DNA of 64,000 bases, from contig NZ_JAQNDO010000001.1 of the NCBI RefSeq assembly GCF_028369105.1, forward strand, positions 12,308,501 through 12,372,500, read 5' to 3'. A program made the position numbers and the translations under genes. Of this stretch, positions 50,741 through 59,493 are shown piece after piece. Source of the stretch: Polyangium mundeleinium. GTDB lineage: Bacteria; Myxococcota_A; Polyangia; Polyangiales; Polyangiaceae. The notes beneath the pieces were generated by a model. It made no database searches, had not been told where the DNA came from, and worked only from the letters and a program-made list of their open reading frames with translations. Each line of letters opens with the position of its first letter. Within the stretch, counting starts at the first letter, position 1.

Positions 50741-51922
50741 TCAGGCGAGGACGGCGAACTTCAGGTACCGGCCCTCGAACCACGCGGGCAGCGTGGGGTG
50801 ATCGGGCGGCTGGCCGTGCATGGCGACGAGCGAGAGGTCGTCCCGTCCGAGCGCGGCGTCGTCGAGCGTGCCGAGGAAGTCCTCGGCCGAGATGTGGCTC
50901 GAACACGACGCCGCGCAGAGCAGCCCGCCCGGGGCGAGCACCTTCGTGAGCGCGCCGTGAAGCTTGCGGTACGCGGTGAGCGCGCGCGGCTTCGTCCGCT
51001 CATTCGGCGCGAAGCTCGGTGGATCCGAGACGATGAGGTCGAACTTGTCCCCGCGTCGCGCCGCCGCTTCGAGGAAGGCGAAGGCGTCCGCCGTGACGAA
51101 CGCGTGTTTCGCGGGGTCGAGCCCGTTCGCGCGGAACGAGCGTTGCGCGGTCGCGTGCGCGGCGGCGGCGACGTCGACCGAGGTCACGTGCGCGGCGCCC
51201 CCGAGCGCGGCTGCGACCGAGAAGCCGCCCGCGTAGCTGTAGAGGTTCAGCGCGCGGGCGCGGCGGGCGCCGAACACGCGGACGCGGGCGCGGTTGTCGC
51301 GCTGATCGAGGAACGCCCCCGTCTTCTGCCCGTGCGCGAGGTCGACCTCCATCGCCATCCCGTTCTCGCGCACGATCACGCGGTCCTCGGGCTCCTCGCC
51401 GGCGAGCGGGCGGATGCGACGATCGCCAGCCTCGTCGCGGGCGCGGCGGAGCGCGACGCTGCGCACGCCGCGCCCGGCGAGGACGCGCGCGAGCTTCGGC
51501 GCGAGCTTTTCGATCCAGGGGTCCAGATGATCGCCGTCGAGGCGGACGATCGCGACGTGCGCGTACCTGTCGATCACCAGGCCGGGCACGTGGTCGCCTT
51601 CGCCGTTGCAGAGGCGGTAGGCGTCGGTGTCGGGCCCGACGAACGCCTCGCGACGGGCGAACGCGCGCTCGATCCGCTCGAGCAACCCGCGCTCGTCGAG
51701 GCGCCCGCTCTTGCCGAAGACACGCACGGCGATCGGGGAGGACTCGTCCCATAGGCCCACGCCGAGCGGCTCGCCTTCCTCGCTCGCGAGCGAGACGGCC
51801 GTGCCCGAGTCAAGCTTCGGCGGCCGAGCAAGGCCTTCGCGGTACACCCATGGATGACCTCGACGAACGGAGGCGGCGGCGGATCGGGTGAGGCGGAGCG
51901 TCTTCGAATCGCGTGCGGTCAC
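50741..51922 (-). CDS. RlmI-like class I SAM-dependent methyltransferase, 393 aa
   Basis: An N-terminal PUA-like domain (RRGHPWVYREGLARPP) and a linker (YRLCNGEGDHVPGLVIDRYA) precede the Rossmann fold: FLDQRDNRARVR, NLYSYAGGFSVAAALGGAAH, SVDVAA, and the SDPPSFA catalytic motif. This is the RlmI/YccW family, which makes m5C1962 in 23S rRNA; the exact target is not proven. GTG 51922 start. Divergent from the metallopeptidase, whose start is 47 bp away, so the two share a promoter region. Confidence 0.9.
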   Translation of the reverse strand: MTARDSKTLRLTRSAAASVRRGHPWVYREGLARPPKLDSGTAVSLASEEGEPLGVGLWDESSPIAVRVFGKSGRLDERGLLERIERAFARREAFVGPDTDAYRLCNGEGDHVPGLVIDRYAHVAIVRLDGDHLDPWIEKLAPKLARVLAGRGVRSVALRRARDEAGDRRIRPLAGEEPEDRVIVRENGMAMEVDLAHGQKTGAFLDQRDNRARVRVFGARRARALNLYSYAGGFSVAAALGGAAHVTSVDVAAAAHATAQRSFRANGLDPAKHAFVTADAFAFLEAAARRGDKFDLIVSDPPSFAPNERTKPRALTAYRKLHGALTKVLAPGGLLCAASCSSHISAEDFLGTLDDAALGRDDLSLVAMHGQPPDHPTLPAWFEGRYLKFAVLA

Positions 51923-51969
51923 GGGGCTTTGGGAAGCCTACTTCCGGGCCCCTCATGATAGAAGGGCGC

Positions 51970-54006
51970 ATGCGTTTTTCCTGGCCTCGCCTCGCGTTTC
52001 CGTGGGTCTTCGCGCTCTCTGCCTCGTGCGGCGGCGCGCCGCCGGCCGTCTCGCCGGACGGGGTCTGGCTGGCCACGTTCGATGCGGTACCTCGCGCGGA
52101 CTTCAATCGCGCCGCGGTCGCGCTCGATCTACCGCTCTTCTGGACCGAGGACGCCGACCGCGACGGCACGTTCGATCCGAGCGAGCTCGCGGTGCTCTGG
52201 ACCGCCCCGCCCACGGAGGAGTCCTACTGGGTCTCGTCCGGCGCCTTCAACCCGACGTTCGGCAGCGCGTACGCCTCGATCGTGGACTTCGTGAAGAACG
52301 GACCGAAGTTCGAGGGCCTCGCGCCAGGCGAAGTACAGCGCCGCAAGGCTGTCCTGCGTGAGCTCGAAGCGGGCCGGCCGACGCTCGTCGCCTCGGATTT
52401 CCGCGGCAGCGCTGCGACCGACGAGGATCGGGCGATCGTGAACCACGTGCTCGCGGCGGCGCGGCTCGTCGAGAAGCTCTACCAGAAGCAGACCGGCACG
52501 CTCTCGCTCGCGTCGAAGGTCCCCGCGGACGATCCGGCGAGCCGGCGGCTCTTCTACCGAAACCAGGGCCCGCAATGCGAGGCGCCGCCCACGAAGGGCG
52601 ACGTCAATTGTTACGCGATCCCGCGGGCGCCGGGCGAGGAGAAGCGCGTCCCGTCGGGGCTTTATCCCGCCGAATTGCAATCGAAGCCCGATTTCTGCAA
52701 GACGCTCGCCGCGCGCCCGGACGCGCGCGCGCTCATGAATCCGTTCGTCGTGGTGACGGGTGAGGGCGACGCGCTCAAGCCCGTCGCGTACCAACGCGCT
52801 TACGAGAACGATATGCAGGCCGTGGCGCGTGAGCTCGACGCGGCGGCCGAGGCGATCACGAACCCGGACGAGGCCTCGTTCCAGGCGTATCTGCGCGCCG
52901 CCGCGAAGGCGTTCCGGGACGGGAGCTGGTTCGAGGCGGACGAGGCCTGGGCGCGGATGAGCACGTTCAACTCGAAATGGTACCTGCGCATCGGCCCGGA
53001 CGAGACGTATTTCGAGCCGTGCAGCGAGAAGGCGGGCTTCCACGTGAGCTTCGCGCGGATCGACCAGGGCTCGATCGAATGGAAAGAGAAGCTCGATCCG
53101 CTGAAGCAGGACATGGAGCAGGCGCTCGCGGAGCTCGCCGGCCCGCCGTATACGGCGCAGAAGGTGTCCTTCAAGCTGCCCGATTTCATCACGGTCATCC
53201 TGAATGCAGGCGACTCGCGGGACGCGTTTGGCGCGACGATTGGCCAGAGCCTCCCGAACTTCGGTCCCGTGGGCAACGAGGGGCGCGGCCGCACGGTCGC
53301 GATGACGAATTTTTATACCGATCCGGACAGCATCGCCTCGCAGCGTGGGCTCGCGGCGTCGTTGTTCTGCGGCTCGGCGATGGCGTCGTACACGGACGAC
53401 CCGGGGCCGCAGCTCATGAGCACGGTCCTGCACGAGGCGGCGCACAACCTCGGGCCTTCGCACCAGTATGCGGTGAACGGCAAGATCGACAGCGAGATCT
53501 TCGGCGGCCCGCTCGCGAGCACGCTGGAGGAGCTGAAGGCGCAATCGGCGGCGCTTTATTTCACGGATTGGCTCGTCGAGCGGGGCACGATCGACAAGAA
53601 CAAGGCGAATCTGGCGCACGTGCGGGACATCGCCTGGGCCTTCGGCCACATCTCGCGCGGGATGTATGACGAGGCCAAGCACCCGCTGAACTACAGCCAG
53701 CTCGCGGCGATCCAGGTCGGCTTTTTGCTCGACGAGGGCGTCCTCGCCTGGAACGCGGGCGAAAAAGCGCAAAATGGCACCGACGCGGGCTGCTTCGCGG
53801 TGAAGCTCGACGCGTTCCCGGCCGCGAGCAAGAAGCTCATGGGGATCGTGGCGAAGATCAAGGGCAGCGGCGACAAACCCGGCGCCGAGGCGCTCGTCGC
53901 GAAATACGTGGATGCGCCCGGCGCGTACGCGGACCTCAAGAAGACGATCACCGAGCGATGGCTCCGGCAGCCCAAGGCGAGCTTCGTCTACTCGATCCGA
54001 CGCTGA
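51970..54006 (+). CDS. M49-like (dipeptidyl-peptidase III-related) metallopeptidase lipoprotein, 678 aa
   Basis: ATG 51970 gives a leader with lipobox SASC. The zinc site is VLHEAAHNLGPSHQY, an HExxH rather than the HExxGH of classical DPP III, followed by the Glu-containing TLEELKAQSAALYF that supplies the third ligand. A calcium-like DADRDGTFD lies near residue 60. YFEPCSEKAGFHVSFARID and SLPNFGPVGNEGRGR match M49-type proteins. Periplasmic or surface exopeptidase is inferred; the preference is unknown. Upstream ATGs at 51955 and 51913 would add residues before the leader. Confidence 0.83.
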   Translation: MRFSWPRLAFPWVFALSASCGGAPPAVSPDGVWLATFDAVPRADFNRAAVALDLPLFWTEDADRDGTFDPSELAVLWTAPPTEESYWVSSGAFNPTFGSAYASIVDFVKNGPKFEGLAPGEVQRRKAVLRELEAGRPTLVASDFRGSAATDEDRAIVNHVLAAARLVEKLYQKQTGTLSLASKVPADDPASRRLFYRNQGPQCEAPPTKGDVNCYAIPRAPGEEKRVPSGLYPAELQSKPDFCKTLAARPDARALMNPFVVVTGEGDALKPVAYQRAYENDMQAVARELDAAAEAITNPDEASFQAYLRAAAKAFRDGSWFEADEAWARMSTFNSKWYLRIGPDETYFEPCSEKAGFHVSFARIDQGSIEWKEKLDPLKQDMEQALAELAGPPYTAQKVSFKLPDFITVILNAGDSRDAFGATIGQSLPNFGPVGNEGRGRTVAMTNFYTDPDSIASQRGLAASLFCGSAMASYTDDPGPQLMSTVLHEAAHNLGPSHQYAVNGKIDSEIFGGPLASTLEELKAQSAALYFTDWLVERGTIDKNKANLAHVRDIAWAFGHISRGMYDEAKHPLNYSQLAAIQVGFLLDEGVLAWNAGEKAQNGTDAGCFAVKLDAFPAASKKLMGIVAKIKGSGDKPGAEALVAKYVDAPGAYADLKKTITERWLRQPKASFVYSIRR

Positions 54007-54034
54007 ATCCCCCCGCGCGCGCTAAACTCGGCGC

Positions 54035-55090
54035 ATGACCGCCCTTCCTCGCCCGACGAACCTCCTCCTCGCCGCCCTCGTGCCCCTCGCGTTTGGCCTC
54101 GAAGCAGGCTGCGCCGAGGGCACGGACGCCCCGCTCCCGCCCACGACGAGTGCTTCTTCGAGCTCGTCGTCGAGCGGCGCGGGCGGCGGCGGCGGCAGCG
54201 GTGGGACGGGCGGCGGCGAGGTCGTGTCCGAGCCCGATGGGCCGCCCGTGCTGACGATCGTCAATGGCGTGAACGATCACGAGGCGATCCGGCTCTGCTT
54301 CGTCCCCTACCCCGACGGCGGGGATCCCGCGCCCTATCCGTCCGATCCGGCAGGACTCGCGTTTGCTGCGGCCGCGCGGGTCGATCCGGCGATGCTCTTG
54401 CCCGCGGACAAGGACGTGTATTTGCACGTCATCGCCGGTGATCTCCCGAAAACCAAGGATCTCGGATGCGCGACGCTCACCGAGGGCAATCCGCCGGCGG
54501 GCGTCGTGGTCGCGCCGGTCGCCGTGATTCCGGCGTCGGCGTTCGTCGCCCAGCGGAGCCTCCTGCTCGTGCCGACGGGCTGCGTCGGCGGACCGGGTCA
54601 TACCGATCCGCTCGAACAAGCTGCGTGTGGCCCGACCTATTCGGCGGACGCACCGAATCCGGGCCTCCTCGCGGCGGCCATGTCGCGCGTGACGGCGGAG
54701 GGCCATCTTTCGCTCCAGGCTGCGCATGCGGCGCAGCCGATGCCTTCCGTCGACGTGCGGCTCGTGCCCGGGACCGAGGGCGGAATGCCGCAGCAGGTCG
54801 CGCCCTCGCTCACGGCGGGCGCCGTCGGGCCGTTTCCGCCGTTCCGGCAGGTCGCGCGGTTCGAATTGGGATCGATCGCGCAGACGGAGATCTTCACGTT
54901 CGTGCCGGGGCAGTTCGTCAAGACGTCGGCGTCGCCGCTCGATGCGGCCCTCGCGCGGGGTGGCCTCACGCAGGCCGACTTCGAGGACGGGCGGGCGTTC
55001 ACGTTCGTCGCGGTGGGCGCGCAGCCGGGCCTTGCGGCGGGCGCGTTCTGGCACGCGCTCACGTGGACCGTGGTGCGCTCGGATCCCTAG
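54035..55090 (+). CDS. Lipoprotein with DUF4397-like beta domain, 351 aa
   Basis: Leader with lipobox EAGC, then a Ser/Gly spacer (SSSSSSSGAGGGGG). The mature part has VLTIVNGVNDHEAIRLCFVP, VDPAMLLPADKDVYLHVIA and FVAQRSLLLVPTGCVGGPGH, a pattern that recalls the DUF4397-type beta-sandwich lipoproteins common in Polyangia. No enzyme motif. It precedes pxpA by 20 bp on the same strand. Confidence 0.75.
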   Translation: MTALPRPTNLLLAALVPLAFGLEAGCAEGTDAPLPPTTSASSSSSSSGAGGGGGSGGTGGGEVVSEPDGPPVLTIVNGVNDHEAIRLCFVPYPDGGDPAPYPSDPAGLAFAAAARVDPAMLLPADKDVYLHVIAGDLPKTKDLGCATLTEGNPPAGVVVAPVAVIPASAFVAQRSLLLVPTGCVGGPGHTDPLEQAACGPTYSADAPNPGLLAAAMSRVTAEGHLSLQAAHAAQPMPSVDVRLVPGTEGGMPQQVAPSLTAGAVGPFPPFRQVARFELGSIAQTEIFTFVPGQFVKTSASPLDAALARGGLTQADFEDGRAFTFVAVGAQPGLAAGAFWHALTWTVVRSDP

Positions 55091-55110
55091 AATGGCAGGG
55101 TGAGGGAGTC

Positions 55111-55821
55111 ATGACCGTATCGCTGAACGTGGACCTCGGGGAGCTACCGGGCGAGCCCGAGGAGCTTTATTCGATCGCGACGATGGTCAATGTCGCGTGC
55201 GGCGGGCACGCGGGCGACGAAGCCTCGATGGAGCGTGCGTGCGAGCTCGCGCGCCATGCAGGCGCCCGGCTCGCCGCACATCCCTCGTACCCGGACCGCG
55301 CCGGGTTTGGCCGGACGAGCGTGGTGATGCCAAGCGCGGAGCTCGCGGCCTCGGTGCGGTCGCAAATCGAGGCGCTCGCCCGGGTGGCGCGGCGGGTGGG
55401 CATTCCGATCGAGGCCGTGAAGCCGCACGGCGCGCTTTATCACGATGCGGCGCGGGATCCGGCGATCGCGGCGGCCGTGGTCGAGGGGATCGACGCGGCG
55501 CTTGGTGTTCCGGTCGCGCTCGTGGGTCCGCCCGAGGGCGCGCTCGCCCGGCTCGCGGCGGCGCAGGGGCGCGCCTATGTGCGGGAGGGGTTCGCCGATC
55601 GGGCGTACGGGCCGGACGGGAAGCTCGTGCCACGCACGCAAAAAGGCGCGTTGATCACGGATCCGGCGGCGGCGCGAGCGCAAGCCTCCCGGCTCGCGGA
55701 TGCGGGCACGTTCGAGACGCTTTGCGTGCACGGGGACACGCCCGGCGCGCTCACGATTGCGCGGGCGGTGCGCGAGGCGCTCGTATCGGCGGGACACCTC
55801 GAATCGCGGGGGCGCGCGTGA
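55111..55821 (+). CDS. pxpA: 5-oxoprolinase subunit PxpA (LamB/YcsF family)
   Basis: Part of the ATP-dependent 5-oxoprolinase that opens pyroglutamate to glutamate. It has SLNVDLGELPGEP, TMVNVACGGHAGD, AHPSYPDRAGFGR, EAVKPHGALYHDAA, REGFADRAYGPDGKLV and LCVHGDTPGAL, all family hallmarks. ATG 55111 follows GAGGGAG. Its stop overlaps the GTG of the next gene by four bases (GTGA), so A and BC are coupled. 236 aa, normal. Confidence 0.95.
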   Translation: MTVSLNVDLGELPGEPEELYSIATMVNVACGGHAGDEASMERACELARHAGARLAAHPSYPDRAGFGRTSVVMPSAELAASVRSQIEALARVARRVGIPIEAVKPHGALYHDAARDPAIAAAVVEGIDAALGVPVALVGPPEGALARLAAAQGRAYVREGFADRAYGPDGKLVPRTQKGALITDPAAARAQASRLADAGTFETLCVHGDTPGALTIARAVREALVSAGHLESRGRA

Positions 55822-57323
55822 GCGGCGAAGCGGCGGTCCTGCCGTACGGGGAATCGGCGGTGTACGTCGATCTCGGCGTGGAGCACGCGCCGGATCGCGC
55901 CGCACGCACGCACGCGGCGGCCGCGGCCCTGCGCGAGATGTTTCCGGGGAGCGACGTGGTGGTGGGCGGCGGCGTGGTCGTCGTGGCGAACGTCACGTGC
56001 TCGGACGAGGTTGTCCAGACGATCATGGCCGCGACATCCGGCACGGCGAGCGCGCATGTGCCCGGACGAATGCACGTGATCCCCGTGGTGTACGACGGGC
56101 CGGATCTGGAATCGGTCGCGGGCGCGCTCGGGGTCTCGAAAGAAGCGGTCGTGCGCCTCCACGCATCGCGCGAGGTGATGGTCGAGCTCGTCGGGTTCTT
56201 GCCGGGATTCGGGTATTGCGGGCCCATCGATCCGCGGCTGGTGTTGCCGCGCCGCGCCTCCCCTCGCCCACGCGTACCGGCGGGCAGCGTCGGCATCGCG
56301 GGGACGTTCACCGGGATCTATCCTTTTGATTCGCCCGGGGGCTGGAACCTGCTCGGCCGCGCGCACGGGGTGGCGCTGTTCGACCCCAGCCGTGATCCGC
56401 CGATGTTGCTCGCGCCGGGGGATCGGGTGCGGTTCGAGCCGGTGGCGACAGGGGAAGCGGAGCCGGCGCGGAAAGAGGTTGTCCCAAATGAACAATCGAC
56501 GCGTGCCCTCGTCGTCGAATCCGCCCCGGCGTGCGCGACGGTGCAGGACGGGGGACGCGCGGGGCAACTCGCGCGGGGTCTTCCGCCGTCGGGACCGCTC
56601 GATCCGGAGACGCACGCGGCCGCGAACGAGGCCGTCGGCAATCCACCCAATGCAGCGGCGATCGAGGTGCCGCTCGGCGCGCTGCTCGTGCGGGCCCGGG
56701 GCGACGTGTGGATTTCGGTGGACGGCGCGGCGCCCGTTCACCTCGCGGAGGGAGATTCCTTTCGCGTCGAGGAAGGCCCACGCGCCGTGCGGTATCTCGC
56801 GGCGCGCGGCGGGATCGACGTGCCGGCGGCGCTCGGCGCGCGGGCGACCTTGCTCGTGGCGCGGCTCGGCGGCGCGAAAGGACGCGCGCTCCGGCGGCGG
56901 GACGTCGTGCCCGTGGGCGATCCCGATCGAGCCGCCGCGCAGCCTTCACGCCATTCCGCGCCGCCCACGGACAACGAAATCGCCACCCTCGTGATCGATG
57001 AAGGCCCGCACCGGAGCCGTTTTCCCGCGGACGCGCTCCACGTGCTGCTCTCGTCCACGTTCACCGTCTCGCGGCTCGGCGACCGCGTCGGGCAAAGGCT
57101 CGAAGGCGCGAACATCCCGCGGGATCGACCCGATCTCGCGCTGCCCATTCCCATGCTCCGGGGCGCGGTGCAGGTCACGACGGACGGCACGCCCATCGTG
57201 CTCGGGCCGGATCATCCGACGACGGGCGGCTATCCGGTCCTCGCCGTCGTGCGTCGCTCGTCGCTCGGCGCGCTCGCGCGGCGTCGACCGGGAGAAACAT
57301 TGCGTTTCGTGCGTGGCGCCTGA
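55818..57323 (+). CDS. Fused 5-oxoprolinase subunits PxpB-PxpC, 501 aa
   Basis: Residues 1-~215 are PxpB/AHS1: YGESAVYVDLGVEH, VVYDGPDLESVA, LVGFLPGFGYCGPIDPRL, GIAGTFTGIYPFDSPGGWNL. After a short linker (~215-225) comes PxpC/AHS2: PACATVQDGGRAGQLARGLP, IEVPLGALLVRARGD, RYLAARGGIDVPAALGARAT, RLGDRVGQRLEG, and GGYPVLAVVRRS. In E. coli these are separate proteins; here they are one chain, with GTG 55818 overlapping pxpA. The product works with PxpA in pyroglutamate salvage. Confidence 0.93.
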   Translation: MSGEAAVLPYGESAVYVDLGVEHAPDRAARTHAAAAALREMFPGSDVVVGGGVVVVANVTCSDEVVQTIMAATSGTASAHVPGRMHVIPVVYDGPDLESVAGALGVSKEAVVRLHASREVMVELVGFLPGFGYCGPIDPRLVLPRRASPRPRVPAGSVGIAGTFTGIYPFDSPGGWNLLGRAHGVALFDPSRDPPMLLAPGDRVRFEPVATGEAEPARKEVVPNEQSTRALVVESAPACATVQDGGRAGQLARGLPPSGPLDPETHAAANEAVGNPPNAAAIEVPLGALLVRARGDVWISVDGAAPVHLAEGDSFRVEEGPRAVRYLAARGGIDVPAALGARATLLVARLGGAKGRALRRRDVVPVGDPDRAAAQPSRHSAPPTDNEIATLVIDEGPHRSRFPADALHVLLSSTFTVSRLGDRVGQRLEGANIPRDRPDLALPIPMLRGAVQVTTDGTPIVLGPDHPTTGGYPVLAVVRRSSLGALARRRPGETLRFVRGA

Positions 57324-57374
57324 CGCCTCGCCATTGCCTTTGCCGCCGGGGTCGAGTAACGATCCTCCCCTTCG

Positions 57375-58220
57375 ATGGCGGGCCCCTGCCAAACACACCC
57401 CGGGACGAACGCGACGCACGAATGCACGCAATGCGGCGCGCACCATTGCACGCCTTGCCTCAAGCTCTTCACCACGGACCATGACGCGAGGCCCGTGACG
57501 ATGTGCCCGCTCTGCGGCGCCCTCGCGCGGCCCCTACCCGAGCCCGAGCGCCCGGAGCGCGAGGACCTCGTGCTCGCCTTGCGCCGCCCGTTCGACGAGG
57601 AGGGCATGCTCCTCCTCGCGGCGCTCGCCGTGCCTTACTGGCTCACCGCGCTCCCCGTGCCCCAAGTATCCACGTTTTTCAACGTGATTTATCTGGGCAC
57701 GCTCTCCACCGTGTATTTCCAGATCGTGGAGCACGTGGGCCGCGACGCGCCGGGGCTGCCCTTCTCGGCGGGGTTTACCTCGCGCTGGGATCTGTTTCTC
57801 GCGTTCTTGCGGGGGTTCATCTGCGTGCTCGGCGGCTTCTGGCCGGCGATCCTCTCGGCCATCCTCCTGCCGGGAAACGTGTGGCTGACGCTGGCGCTCA
57901 CGCTCATCGGGATCGCGGTGACGCCCGCGGTGATTCTCGCGATCTCCTTGACGGGGCACGCGATCAATGGCCTCTGGCCCGTCGCCTGGGTTGCGATCGT
58001 CGCGCATGAGCCGCGGGCCTACGGCAGGCTCGTAGGGCAGTTCGTCGCGTCGACCGCGGCAGGTTTGGTGGCCGCCCTGCTCGCGGCCTATACGGTGGGG
58101 TTCGTCCCGTTCTTCGGGGCGTATTTCGTGGGGCTCGTGATCACGACCGCGGCGGTCGTGCAGGCGTCGCTCTTCGGAACGTGGGTCCGGCGCCACGCGT
58201 GGGCGCCTCCGGAGGATTGA
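57375..58220 (+). CDS. Zinc-binding B-box-like membrane protein, 281 aa
   Basis: An N-terminal zinc site: CQTHPGTNATHECTQCGAHH then CTPCLKLF and MCPLCGAL, a B-box/double-CxxC arrangement in the first 50 residues. Hydrophobic helices follow: LLLAALAVPYWLTALPVP, FLRGFICVLGGFWPAILSA, WLTLALTLIGIAVTPAVIL and AAGLVAALLAAYTVGFVPF. They resemble a DUF4013-like membrane domain. The role is unknown. It follows pxpBC by 51 bp on the same strand, with no evident link. Confidence 0.8.
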   Translation: MAGPCQTHPGTNATHECTQCGAHHCTPCLKLFTTDHDARPVTMCPLCGALARPLPEPERPEREDLVLALRRPFDEEGMLLLAALAVPYWLTALPVPQVSTFFNVIYLGTLSTVYFQIVEHVGRDAPGLPFSAGFTSRWDLFLAFLRGFICVLGGFWPAILSAILLPGNVWLTLALTLIGIAVTPAVILAISLTGHAINGLWPVAWVAIVAHEPRAYGRLVGQFVASTAAGLVAALLAAYTVGFVPFFGAYFVGLVITTAAVVQASLFGTWVRRHAWAPPED

Positions 58221-58226
58221 AGACGC

Positions 58227-59456
58227 TCATTCCGGCGGCTTGATCTGCGTCTCGCAGCCGAAGAGCACCTCGAGCTTCCCGCCCGCGTCGCCCTGCAAGG
58301 CCGCGCAGGTATTCTGGCAAATCGAAATCTTCGTCGGGGCGTTGGGGACGTCGTAATACCAGCCGCCCGTATTCCCGCAACCACCCTGGCCCGTGGGGAC
58401 GTTGTAAATGGTGGTCTTCGTGCCATTGCTGTTCGTGTACACGACGTTGACCTTCGTCGGGTCGATCGTCGTGCCGTCGGGCGGGATCGGGATCGGGTAA
58501 TCGCAGGAGATCTTCGCCTCCGAGACGACGGCGGTCGCCATGTCGTTGAAGACCGCATCGAAGTTCTGGATGCAGAGGTTTCCGAGCACGCCGCCCGTCT
58601 GCTGCACGAGCTGCTTGTAGACCTTGCCCTCCGACGCCGAGATCGGCTCGCAGAAGGGCGACTGCTTGTTGCAGCAGGTGAACGGACAGGCCCCGCAGTT
58701 GAAGGCGCACTGGAAAACGCATTGATCGCCCCCTTCGAAGGAGACGATCGCGTCGAATTTGAAGCCCTGGAACGTCGGGTCGAGCGCGAGGAGCTGGCTC
58801 ATGAACGTGTTCGCGGCCATGTCCGAGTCGTCGTCCGACACAACGGCGATCGTCTTCACCGCGTTCGGGCGGAGCATGTCCTTCCATTGTGGATACGTGG
58901 TCAGGATCTGCTGGAACGCGTCCGTGCTGGCGACGGTCTGCACGACGTGCCGGTAGCTCGGCAGCTTCTCGTCCATCCCATTGCAGCTTCCGCTGCCGAG
59001 CGGCGCGGGGATGCACATCGTGGCGTCCGCGATCATCACGACGTGCACGTCGATCCCGCTCGCCGTGATGAGCTGCGCGAACTTGTTCAGGTTCGCCTGC
59101 ACCTGGGCGATCTCCTCGTCCATGCTGCCCGAGGTGTCGACGGCGATGATGATATCCGCCGGTTGCTTGCCCGCCTGCGCCTCGGACGAGACGCTCGCAC
59201 ACGTATCGGCGTCCGGGAGCCCGCCGCCGATGCCGCTGCTCGACCCGACGAAGATGTCGCCGCCGCTCCCGCTCGCGCCAGGACCATTGCCGCCCGACGC
59301 GCCCGCGCCGCCTTGCCCGGACGCGCCGGAAGCGCCCGCGCCTTCACTCGCGCCGTTCCCGCTCCCGCCCGACGCCGAGCACGCTCCCACGAGCGCGAGC
59401 CCCAGCGACAAACCACCCATCACCATCCCAAGCCAATGCTTTTTCCGTACTCGCAT
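58227..59456 (-). CDS. Secreted vWA-domain lipoprotein, 409 aa
   Basis: Leader with lipobox LVGAC, a long Gly/Ser/Ala spacer, then a von Willebrand A domain with a MIDAS motif DTSGSMDEE (Asp107), a second contact in KTIAVVSDDDSDMAAN, and Cys-rich inserts (CVFQCAFNCGACPFTCC, CGNTGGWYY). Metal-dependent adhesion or protein binding at the cell surface is inferred. It converges with the zinc-binding membrane-protein gene ending 6 bp away. Start ATG 59456. Confidence 0.87.
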   Translation of the reverse strand: MRVRKKHWLGMVMGGLSLGLALVGACSASGGSGNGASEGAGASGASGQGGAGASGGNGPGASGSGGDIFVGSSSGIGGGLPDADTCASVSSEAQAGKQPADIIIAVDTSGSMDEEIAQVQANLNKFAQLITASGIDVHVVMIADATMCIPAPLGSGSCNGMDEKLPSYRHVVQTVASTDAFQQILTTYPQWKDMLRPNAVKTIAVVSDDDSDMAANTFMSQLLALDPTFQGFKFDAIVSFEGGDQCVFQCAFNCGACPFTCCNKQSPFCEPISASEGKVYKQLVQQTGGVLGNLCIQNFDAVFNDMATAVVSEAKISCDYPIPIPPDGTTIDPTKVNVVYTNSNGTKTTIYNVPTGQGGCGNTGGWYYDVPNAPTKISICQNTCAALQGDAGGKLEVLFGCETQIKPPE

Positions 59457-59493
59457 GGATCCTTCCTATCACGAGTCGGAGCGGTGGTGAACA

